Below, one piece after another: positions 1 to 6,799 of a DNA stretch of 56,102 bases; within the stretch, counting starts at the first letter, position 1; the number at the start of each line of letters is the position of its first letter. The DNA lies in contig NZ_JAQBOD010000064.1 in the NCBI RefSeq assembly GCF_028288205.1, positions 1 to 56,102 on the forward strand, written 5' to 3'. Both the position numbers and the translations under genes were made by a program. The notes beneath the pieces were generated by a model that had not been told where the DNA came from, ran no database searches, and was given only the letters and a program-made list of their open reading frames with translations. The DNA comes from Mucilaginibacter sp. GTDB taxonomy: Bacteria > Bacteroidota > Bacteroidia > Sphingobacteriales > Sphingobacteriaceae.

Positions 1-703
1 TAAAAGCGGTCTCTTCCAATTGATAATGGTACGCTGCATCCCGATAAGCTTGATCCAGCATTACTTTCAAGGAAATGGCCTCTTCCGGGTTTGCCACGAT
101 CATGTCGTATAAGTTTCTCGCCTGCTGATCTTCAAGCGCCAGAGCTGCTTCGGATTCCTGATTCGAGGCCTGCACAGCAAAAGCCGCTTGCAGAGCGACC
201 AGCGTTAAGGCTACGGCATTATTGGCATCCTTTCCTGCGGTGTCGACCATGCTTACCAATTCATCGGAGATGAGCGGGTTCAGCGCCTTTTGCCTGACCA
301 CTTTCTGCGCCAGCTTATTGATGAGTCCGGCTGAATAGATCAGCTTATCGATCACCTGCTTCATGGACAGGGAAAGCTTATTAGTACTGTTATTGGCGAT
401 ATTCATTTCGGACAGTGTTTTTTCCGAAATGTTTTTCAAATTGGAAACGCTGTCGGCCAATTGACCGGCTAAAACGGTGTTGTTATAGGTCTGGTATTGG
501 TTCTTTTCGGCAAGGCTTAAAAATCCCTGGAAATCAGCGGCTTTCTGTGTAAGCGAATAGACAATGGCCTGGTACCGTTCTACATTATGCTGGGCCGCTA
601 TTATCAGAAGCGTTAAGGCATCCAGTTCGGCCTTTTTCTGTTCGCTAATACCATTATTGGGTTTTATAATCAGGTTTTTTGGCGTTAAGGGTTGTTCGCT
701 CAT
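1..703 (-). CDS. Helical protein of unknown function, 3' end cut by window edge
   Basis: Reading the minus strand from the ATG at 703 gives an open frame of 234 codons with no stop before base 1, so the C-terminus lies outside the window. The protein starts MSEQPLTPKNLIIKPNNG and then appears almost entirely alpha-helical, rich in Ala, Leu, Asn, Gln and Ser, with no signal peptide and no transmembrane segment. Its ATG overlaps the TGA of the upstream gene (ATGA), so the two are probably translated together. I do not recognise the family. The long amphipathic helices would fit a structural, coiled-coil or pore-forming component, but that is inference only. Confidence 0.75.
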   Translation of the reverse strand, partial: MSEQPLTPKNLIIKPNNGISEQKKAELDALTLLIIAAQHNVERYQAIVYSLTQKAADFQGFLSLAEKNQYQTYNNTVLAGQLADSVSNLKNISEKTLSEMNIANNSTNKLSLSMKQVIDKLIYSAGLINKLAQKVVRQKALNPLISDELVSMVDTAGKDANNAVALTLVALQAAFAVQASNQESEAALALEDQQARNLYDMIVANPEEAISLKVMLDQAYRDAAYHYQLEETAF

Positions 704-2310
704 GATCGGTCGCTAATTTGGTATTGAAATTTACTATGAACGCCCAGGTCAGAGAGTGTATCGGTGAACCCGGCTGTATTTTCGACTGTTGGTGATGATG
801 TTGTCAAAACCAATACGTAATATTCGGCTTGATCAGTCAGTGGGCTGCCAAAATTATCGGTCGTTTCGCCCCCGATATAAGCAATATAATGATCATCCAT
901 ATCCTTTGTATCCATATACGCTGCTACTGTGTAATTTCCAGGGGCGACCTGTTGCGCAATAGCCAGATCAAAAACAAAGCCCGGCTTGCTGAGTCCTGTT
1001 GTTGCCGGTAATAAAATGCAACGGTATTCCGGCAGACAATCGCATAAAGGGTTTTGTTTGATATGAAACCGCAGCGCGTAGATCGAGCCTGTTTGTTCCT
1101 TGTCTTTTTTTGTAGTAACGAATGCCGATTTTACGGTAATTTGAACTTTTGGCCAAAGAATAGTTAGCACGAACGTATTGGATGGAGCAGACAAATAATT
1201 ACTAAAGTCATTGAGCGCCATTTTGTATGCTTGGGTATAAGCGGCTAATAAAAAAACCACATAGGGCTGTCCATAGCAGATCTCGTCGCCATCTGCGTCT
1301 TTCAGTACTTGTTCCTTGAATTTTACCATCTGCGAACAGGTGCCTTGCGGTATGGAGATGTCTATTTTAAGGATATGCCGCTTGCTTTCCTCTTCCTCAA
1401 GGATAGCCGCCGCAGTGGCCATCGAAAAGGTAAATTTCTTGCTGTTCTTTACCACGATGATGTAGTAGTCCTGCACCACAGGTAAAGGCATATTTCGATC
1501 TTCAAAAGCGTTGACAATAGGAGCGAAGTGAACAGTAAAGCTGGTTTCACCGGGGTTGTCGACGTTCAGGTCAAGGTTGAGCCGTTCGTTCATCGTCCGG
1601 TAAACTGATTGCGCGGCATCCAGGTCCACAGCGATATCCTGCAGGTTGCCCTCAACCAAGCCTCTGTTGACGACTGCTGTATCCAGCTCACGGCTGGCCG
1701 CAGCTGCCGCCTGCGATGTCGCATCAAAGTCTGCTGAGCAGCTCTTGAGTAAATTATTTACTAACCCGTTCGTGTTTTTCGACTGGTCGAGCAATGTCGC
1801 TGAGGCCACCTCCGAAGTGTACATGGATGCCTCCATGGCCGTGTGTGAAGCGGTTTCGGCACTGTATGCAGTGTCGTTGATCAGATCACGGATATATTCC
1901 GCGCTTTTATACAAGGCAGAATCCTGATCAGCGGCCATCAATATGCTAAAAATGTTACCGATATCGCCGGCCAGCCGGAGGATAGAGTTCGCAGCGACCT
2001 TTACGTTCGCAGCACAGACAGCAGCATTGGTAACCGATTGCCGGATGTATTGGCTTGCCTGGGTAGTCGATGCCAGCTGGTTATTGGCCATGTTGCTGCT
2101 GTTCACCGCCTGCTTCCTCACTGTGGCTTGAAAGACTGCCTGTTTACCGGCCGCTTCTAGTTTTTCAGCGGCGATGATCTCAGCACCCTGGGCATGATAA
2201 AGCGTAAATAAAGCGGCGTTCTTTTGCGATCCCAGTTTTTTCTGATCCACTTCCTGGCTCAATAAGGAGCTTACTATTGTAGACCTCAGGTTTTCGTTAT
2301 AGGTATTCAT
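700..2310 (-). CDS. Protein of unknown function with helical N-terminus and beta-rich C-terminus
   Basis: This 536-residue protein has two visible parts. Residues 1 to about 235 are Ala/Ser/Asn/Gln-rich and look like long helices or coiled coil. Residues from about 240 onward are mixed and beta-rich, with several hydrophobic strands and a Cys pair (CDC) near residue 423. There is no signal peptide and no clear transmembrane helix, so it is probably cytoplasmic or released by another route. It is the first gene of an ATGA-overlapping pair with the gene ending outside the window. Both lie on the 3' side of the tRNA-Ser gene, and their base composition looks richer in G+C than the rest of the window. 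I cannot assign a family. Confidence 0.8.
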   Translation of the reverse strand: MNTYNENLRSTIVSSLLSQEVDQKKLGSQKNAALFTLYHAQGAEIIAAEKLEAAGKQAVFQATVRKQAVNSSNMANNQLASTTQASQYIRQSVTNAAVCAANVKVAANSILRLAGDIGNIFSILMAADQDSALYKSAEYIRDLINDTAYSAETASHTAMEASMYTSEVASATLLDQSKNTNGLVNNLLKSCSADFDATSQAAAAASRELDTAVVNRGLVEGNLQDIAVDLDAAQSVYRTMNERLNLDLNVDNPGETSFTVHFAPIVNAFEDRNMPLPVVQDYYIIVVKNSKKFTFSMATAAAILEEEESKRHILKIDISIPQGTCSQMVKFKEQVLKDADGDEICYGQPYVVFLLAAYTQAYKMALNDFSNYLSAPSNTFVLTILWPKVQITVKSAFVTTKKDKEQTGSIYALRFHIKQNPLCDCLPEYRCILLPATTGLSKPGFVFDLAIAQQVAPGNYTVAAYMDTKDMDDHYIAYIGGETTDNFGSPLTDQAEYYVLVLTTSSPTVENTAGFTDTLSDLGVHSKFQYQISDRS

Positions 2311-2399
2311 TGCCGGATAAGGTGATTATGTTGAGCAAGATACATAAAAGGTGGTAGCGAAATATAACCGCGTCGGCGAATCTGCCGAGATAAGAACAA

Positions 2400-2442
2400 A
2401 AAAGCGAAAAAGTGTTCAAGAAAATGACACCTTTTCGCTTTT
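2400..2442 (-). terminator. Hairpin terminator after tRNA-Ser
   Basis: A 16-bp stem (2400-2415 with 2427-2442, one mismatch) with an 11-base loop ends in a T-run on the minus strand, directly 3' of the tRNA-Ser gene. It should stop the tRNA transcript before the helical protein genes. Confidence 0.8.
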
Positions 2443-2445
2443 CAG

Positions 2446-2533
2446 CGGAGAGGGAGGGATTCGAACCCTCGATACACTTTTGGCGTATACACACTTTCCA
2501 GGCGTGCTCTTTCGACCACTCAGACACCTCTCC
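2446..2533 (-). tRNA. tRNA-Ser (anticodon GGA)
   Basis: The minus strand folds as an 88-nt class II tRNA. The acceptor stem GGAGAGG (2533-2527) pairs with CCTCTCC (2453-2447) and is followed by discriminator G at 2446. The anticodon loop reads CTGGAAA, giving anticodon GGA. There is a long variable arm as expected for tRNA-Ser, and a T-arm GGGTTCGAATCCC. CCA is not encoded. A consensus -7 box sits just upstream and a hairpin terminator just downstream, so it is a single-gene unit. Its 3' end faces the unknown genes at 1-2310. Confidence 0.95.
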
Positions 2534-2548
2534 GGGAAAATAGGATTG

Positions 2549-2556
2549 CAAAGGTA
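2549..2556 (-). promoter_or_regulatory. Bacteroidota -7 box for tRNA-Ser
   Basis: The minus strand reads TACCTTTG, an exact match to TAnnTTTG, ending 15 bases before the tRNA 5' end. No clear -33 TTG is seen at the usual distance. Confidence 0.6.
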
Positions 2557-2580
2557 AAATAATATTGCATTACCGTGTAT

Positions 2581-2614
2581 AAAAAAGCGAAGCACCCAAC
2601 TGAATGCTCCGCTT
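2581..2614 (-). terminator. Orphan hairpin terminator
   Basis: Stem 2585-2594 with 2605-2614 (10 bp, one mismatch), loop of 10 bases. On the minus strand it is followed by six T residues. No minus-strand gene is visible upstream of it (2615-2824), so it either insulates the tRNA or ends an unseen small RNA. The rest of 2615-2764 is AT-rich and shows nothing I recognise. Confidence 0.45.
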
Positions 2615-2764
2615 GTATAAAAAAAATAACCAAAAACTACATCACCACTTTAATCACAGTATATTACTGCAATGTCAATGTATTATTATAGAGTGCTTGT
2701 ACCTCATTTAGTTTAATTGTACTCAAAATTTTTATGGTAATAATGCAGATAAACATTTTTAGCT

Positions 2765-2772
2765 TATGTTTG
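2765..2772 (+). promoter_or_regulatory. -7 box upstream of polyprenyl synthase
   Basis: TATGTTTG matches TAnnTTTG exactly, 52 bases before the ATG at 2825. The implied leader contains a hairpin with arms GCCAAAC (2782-2788) and GTTTGGC (2794-2800). Confidence 0.5.
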
Positions 2773-2824
2773 CTTCCGTTAGCCAAACAGGCAGTTTGGC
2801 ATATAAAAAGCCCGTGCAATTTCA

Positions 2825-3796
2825 ATGCTGAGCATCAACGAGATCAAAAAACCCATTGCTGCAGATATTGATGTTTTTGAGGAGCGTTTTAAAGCCTCCA
2901 TGCAAAGCTCAGTACCATTGCTTGACCGTATTACCCATTACATAGTAAAACGCAAGGGCAAGCAAATAAGGCCAATGTTTGTATTCTTTTCGGCCAGTAT
3001 TTGCGGCGGCATCAATGAGTCGACACATCGGGGAGCCGCGTTGGTTGAATTGCTGCACACCGCCACATTGGTGCATGACGATGTAGTTGATAATTCGTAT
3101 CAACGACGGGGATTTTTCTCTATAAACGCTTTATGGAAAAATAAAATAGCTGTTTTGGTTGGCGATTATTTGCTATCAAAAGGCTTGCTGCTTTCTATTG
3201 ATAACGGCGATTTTAAGCTATTGAAGATCGTGTCAGAAGCAGTGAAACAAATGAGCGAGGGGGAACTGTTGCAGATAGAAAAAGTGCGCCGTATGGATAT
3301 AGGCGAACCGGTTTATTATGATGTTATCCGTCAGAAAACAGCGTCGCTTATTGCGGCATGCTGTGCTTGCGGGGCAGCATCGGCCGGGGCAGATGATGAG
3401 ACTATTGAAAAGATGAGATTATTTGGCGAGAAGATAGGCATAGCCTTTCAGATAAAAGATGACATATTTGATTTTGGCACAGATGATGTAGGTAAGCCGT
3501 TAGGAATTGACATTAAGGAGAAAAAGGTTACTTTGCCATTAATCTATTCGTTAAGCAATAGTAGCGCTGCTGAGAAAAAAAGGATGATTAATATGGTGAA
3601 AAATCACAATGATGATCCTGAAAAAATTGCAGCAATCATCAATTTTGTTACTGAAACCGGCGGCATACAATATGCGGAAACCCAAATGATAAAATACCGG
3701 GACGAAGCTTTTAACATTTTGAATACTTTACCAGAGGGTGATTCGCGCAGTGGTCTGGAGCAGCTGGTGCGGTTTACAACTGAACGTGATAAATAA
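2825..3796 (+). CDS. Polyprenyl diphosphate synthase
   Basis: Trans-type prenyl chain elongation enzyme, 323 residues, the usual length for long-chain (hepta/octaprenyl) synthases making quinone side chains. It shows the substrate motif GKQIRP (45-50), the first Asp-rich motif DDVVD (85-89) followed by RRG, and the second Asp-rich motif DDIFD (212-216), all of which bind Mg-diphosphate. The exact chain length cannot be read from the sequence. Its stop codon shares one base with the TerC start (TAATG), so the two are likely co-transcribed from the -7 box at 2765. Confidence 0.93.
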   Translation: MLSINEIKKPIAADIDVFEERFKASMQSSVPLLDRITHYIVKRKGKQIRPMFVFFSASICGGINESTHRGAALVELLHTATLVHDDVVDNSYQRRGFFSINALWKNKIAVLVGDYLLSKGLLLSIDNGDFKLLKIVSEAVKQMSEGELLQIEKVRRMDIGEPVYYDVIRQKTASLIAACCACGAASAGADDETIEKMRLFGEKIGIAFQIKDDIFDFGTDDVGKPLGIDIKEKKVTLPLIYSLSNSSAAEKKRMINMVKNHNDDPEKIAAIINFVTETGGIQYAETQMIKYRDEAFNILNTLPEGDSRSGLEQLVRFTTERDK

Positions 3797-4848
3797 TGAC
3801 AAACGAACTTCTATTTATTGCAGGCTTTTTGGTTTTCATTTTTATAATGATGGCTTTGGACCTGGGCTTATTTGGTAAATCTGATAAACCGGTAAGTCTT
3901 AAACAAGCCGGTTTCATGAGCGCGGTTTGGGTTGCCCTTGCGCTTGGGTTTTATATGCTGATTTTAAAGTATGGCGATTTGCTGCATCACATAGACAGCT
4001 TTGCTACTCTAAAAGAAATAAACACCAAAAACTTTCACGACCTAAAACTAAATCCCAATGATTTTGCCGGTAGTTTAGCGCTTTATCGTAAAAACCTGGG
4101 TCTTGAATTTATTACCGGTTATGTGGTTGAGTACGCGCTATCGGTTGATAATATATTTGTGATGGTGCTAATTTTTACGGCTTTCGCGGTTAATCAAAAA
4201 CATTATCACAAGGTATTGTTATGGGGTATTATTGGTGCGGTAGTTATGCGGTTCCTTTTCATTTTTGTGGGCGCGGCATTAATTGAGGAGTTCCATTGGG
4301 TATTGTATTTATTTGGCGCGTTCCTGGTTTATACGGGCGTTACCATGTTTATTAATCGTAATCAGGAAGAAGAAATAGACCCCGAAAATCATAAAATAGT
4401 TAAGCTTGCCTCTAAATATTTTTCGGTTCATCCCAAATTCGAGGGGGGTAAATTCTTTATTAGAATAGATAAAAAGAAATTCATCACGCCGCTTTTTTTA
4501 GTGTTGTTAATCATTGAGGTTACAGATCTGGTTTTCGCTGTGGATTCTATACCGGCAATATTCTCTATAACCAAGGATCCGTATATTGTATTTTTCTCTA
4601 ACATATTTGCCATATTGGGTCTGCGTTCCATGTTCTTCTTGCTGGTAAATATTATTGATAAGTTCCATTACCTTAAAGTAGGGTTGGCGGTATTGCTGGC
4701 ATTTATCGGCTTAAAAATGCTGGCAGCTAACTATGTTGATGAGATAGGCCTTACCACCGGCAGATCGTTACTGATTATCATGGGCATTTTAACAGTAAGT
4801 ATAGTAGCATCTCTTGTATTTCCTAAAAAAGAAACCGTGCATAAATAG
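3796..4848 (+). CDS. TerC/Alx family membrane protein
   Basis: 350-residue polytopic membrane protein with about nine hydrophobic segments. It has the TerC family signature around EYALSVDNIFVMVLIF, with a second acidic membrane motif LIIEVTDLVFAVDSIPAIF. Family members such as E. coli Alx and YoaE, and Bacillus TerC-type proteins, are linked to Mn2+ export or to metal loading of exported proteins. That is family knowledge and the substrate here is unproven. The start is coupled (TAATG) to the polyprenyl synthase gene, and the globin gene follows within 10 bases. Confidence 0.9.
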   Translation: MTNELLFIAGFLVFIFIMMALDLGLFGKSDKPVSLKQAGFMSAVWVALALGFYMLILKYGDLLHHIDSFATLKEINTKNFHDLKLNPNDFAGSLALYRKNLGLEFITGYVVEYALSVDNIFVMVLIFTAFAVNQKHYHKVLLWGIIGAVVMRFLFIFVGAALIEEFHWVLYLFGAFLVYTGVTMFINRNQEEEIDPENHKIVKLASKYFSVHPKFEGGKFFIRIDKKKFITPLFLVLLIIEVTDLVFAVDSIPAIFSITKDPYIVFFSNIFAILGLRSMFFLLVNIIDKFHYLKVGLAVLLAFIGLKMLAANYVDEIGLTTGRSLLIIMGILTVSIVASLVFPKKETVHK

Positions 4849-4855
4849 TATTGAT

Positions 4856-5332
4856 ATGGAAAACAGTAACCCTATTCCCTCGCTATTTGAATGGGCGGGC
4901 GGTATGCCTGCTTTCGAAAATCTTTTCGACAAATTCTATGATAAGGTGTTGACTGATGATATTTTAGAGCCGGTATTCAAGCATATGTCGGCACAGCACC
5001 GGCTACATGTGGCTCATTTTGTTGCCGAGGTTTTGGGCGGCCCAAAATTGTACAGTGAATCAGAAGGCAGTCATTTCCTGATGATACAAAAGCACCTGGC
5101 TAAACACCTAACCCAACAGCACCGTAAACGCTGGATGGAGTTACTGCTTGAAACGGCCGATGAATTACAGTTACCCGACGATCCCGAATTTCGTTCTGCA
5201 TTTATGGCCTATTTAGAGTGGGGCACACGTATAGCAGTGCTTAACTCGAACCAGGATAATACAGACGAGGACCCTAACATGCCCATGCCCAAATGGGATT
5301 GGGGAGTACCCGGCGGCCCGTATAAAGGGTAA
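4856..5332 (+). CDS. Group II truncated hemoglobin-like protein
   Basis: 158 residues from the ATG at 4856; an upstream in-frame ATG at 4814 lies inside terC and is less likely. The sequence matches group II truncated globins: an N-terminal FEWAGG, a helix FYDKVLTDDILEPVF, His-bearing IQKHLAKHL around the expected proximal His, and RKRWMELLLETADE with the conserved G-helix Trp. A Pro/Gly-rich tail is also common in this family. Such proteins bind heme and may act on O2, NO or reactive species. The gene starts 7 bases after terC. Confidence 0.85.
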   Translation: MENSNPIPSLFEWAGGMPAFENLFDKFYDKVLTDDILEPVFKHMSAQHRLHVAHFVAEVLGGPKLYSESEGSHFLMIQKHLAKHLTQQHRKRWMELLLETADELQLPDDPEFRSAFMAYLEWGTRIAVLNSNQDNTDEDPNMPMPKWDWGVPGGPYKG

Positions 5333-5384
5333 AAACTTACCTGCCAATGGTATTGGTGTTTATATAAAAATATTAACTTCGTGA

Positions 5385-6176
5385 ATGCACTCATTAGATT
5401 TTAGCTTTCTAAAAATTACGCCTTTAAATGTATTAGATGTACTGCTTGTAGCATTTATTATATACCAGTTATATAATCTTATTAGGGGCACCATAGCAGT
5501 TAATATTCTGATAGGGCTGGGCATTATATACGGCTTATACTTTGTGGTAAAGGCATTGCAAATGCAGTTGCTTACAGAGATACTGGGCTATTTTACCAAC
5601 GTGGGGATAATAGTGATCATCGTAGTATTTCAGCAGGAGATACGGCGGTTTTTGCTGTTGGTGGGTAAGAATGCTTCGTTACAGCGCAACAAAGCCTGGT
5701 GGCGATATTTCTTTGGTAAGACAAAGGAAGAAAAAAACAATTACGCCCGCATAAAACCTATTATAGATGCCTGCAAAATCTTAAAACAAACCCGTACAGG
5801 GGCACTTATTGTATTTGCCAAATACTATGATGAACAGTTTTACCAAAACAGCTGCGAAGTATTAGAGGCCAAAATATCAAAACGTTTATTAGAGAGTATC
5901 TTTCAGAAAACAAGCCCGCTGCATGACGGGGCAGTGGTTATAGCCGAAAACAAAATTAAATCGGCCAGTTGCATTTTGCCGCTTACGGATAAGGCCGATC
6001 TGCCCGCTCAATTCGGCTTGCGCCATAGGGCCGGCATTGGTGTTACCGAGGCCAATGAGGCTACAGCTATTATCGTATCAGAAGAAACCGGCGAAATATC
6101 ATATGCAAAACAGGGCCGGATAAAAATGAATATCAGTTTTGCTGAACTGGAAAAACTGTTGAACAAAGATTTTTAA
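5385..6176 (+). CDS. cdaA: Diadenylate cyclase CdaA
   Basis: Makes cyclic di-AMP from two ATP. The 263-residue protein has three N-terminal hydrophobic segments (about 12-30, 35-58, 65-85) and a cytoplasmic DisA_N/DAC domain. The two catalytic motifs are intact: DGA (181-183) and RHR (213-215) in GLRHRAGIG. This length and layout are typical of CdaA/DacA. The usual Firmicutes partners cdaR and glmM are not next to it. It lies 52 bases after the globin gene and may share its transcript. Confidence 0.93.
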   Translation: MHSLDFSFLKITPLNVLDVLLVAFIIYQLYNLIRGTIAVNILIGLGIIYGLYFVVKALQMQLLTEILGYFTNVGIIVIIVVFQQEIRRFLLLVGKNASLQRNKAWWRYFFGKTKEEKNNYARIKPIIDACKILKQTRTGALIVFAKYYDEQFYQNSCEVLEAKISKRLLESIFQKTSPLHDGAVVIAENKIKSASCILPLTDKADLPAQFGLRHRAGIGVTEANEATAIIVSEETGEISYAKQGRIKMNISFAELEKLLNKDF

Positions 6177-6182
6177 AGTGTA

Positions 6183-6239
6183 GGTGTATACGGTAACTGT
6201 ATACACCATATACACCCATATACACTGGCAAAACAGTGT
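6183..6239. repeat. Two hairpins between convergent genes
   Basis: A perfect 9-bp inverted repeat (GGTGTATAC 6183-6191 with GTATACACC 6199-6207, 7-base loop) is followed by ACACTG (6222-6227) with CAGTGT (6234-6239). The word TATACACC/TATACAC recurs between them. Lying between convergent cdaA and the gene ending at 6264, they could act as terminators, but neither has a T-run. Confidence 0.5.
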
Positions 6240-6263
6240 CACCAAATAATTAAAATTAATTAC

Positions 6264-6629
6264 TTAAGGTAATGGTTTAACTGTAGCGCCCGGCTTTTTC
6301 ATGTAATATATTTTTGGCTGGTTTATACCTGCAACAGGCATAGTATAGCCGGTTTTGTCGGGCTGCACTATGGCCATATTGGGGTCGGTGTTTCTAAGCC
6401 TTACAACAGGCATATGATCGATTTTAATTGCCGGGGGCCTATTGAAATTTAAATCGGGGTTATTTGCCAGCGAGTCTATATTTCCTTTAAACAATTTATT
6501 AAAATTAGAATCAGGTTTTAATCTATAGGGTGGCAAGGGTAGTTTATTATTGGGCAGGCGCGGTGTTTGTTGTGCCCTCACTGCTAAAATGCAAATCAGC
6601 ATTAATGCTGTAAATACAAGCGTTTTCAT
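6264..6629 (-). CDS. Small exported protein of unknown function
   Basis: 121 residues with a clear signal peptide (MKTLVFTALMLICILAVRAQ, cleavage probably after RAQ). The mature part is rich in Pro, Asn, Lys and Leu and has no Cys. It contains no motif I recognise, and looks like a short, largely unstructured envelope protein. It stands alone, convergent with cdaA. Confidence 0.65.
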   Translation of the reverse strand: MKTLVFTALMLICILAVRAQQTPRLPNNKLPLPPYRLKPDSNFNKLFKGNIDSLANNPDLNFNRPPAIKIDHMPVVRLRNTDPNMAIVQPDKTGYTMPVAGINQPKIYYMKKPGATVKPLP

Positions 6630-6752
6630 AACTGATAAATTGGTATACTAATTTATCAGTTTTACCAATTAATACCTAATTATTTAACTTTTTTAACAAA
6701 TTGCTTGTTTAGTTGCATTCTTTGCAATAATGTGAATTAGTGCAATAATAAA

Positions 6753-6778
6753 ATGGGGCGACTAACCAGTCGCCCCAT
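6753..6778 (-). terminator. Terminator of the M1 peptidase gene
   Basis: Perfect 11-bp stem ATGGGGCGACT (6753-6763) with AGTCGCCCCAT (6768-6778) and a 4-base loop. On the minus strand it is followed by TTTTATTATT. It sits 22 bases past the stop of the aminopeptidase gene. Confidence 0.88.
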
Positions 6779-6799
6779 CTCAAAAAATAATTTTACTCC

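Noticed and set aside
2297..2557. Two ORFs (minus and plus strand) over the tRNA-Ser
   Set aside because: Both read through the tRNA gene and its terminator. They have no independent support.
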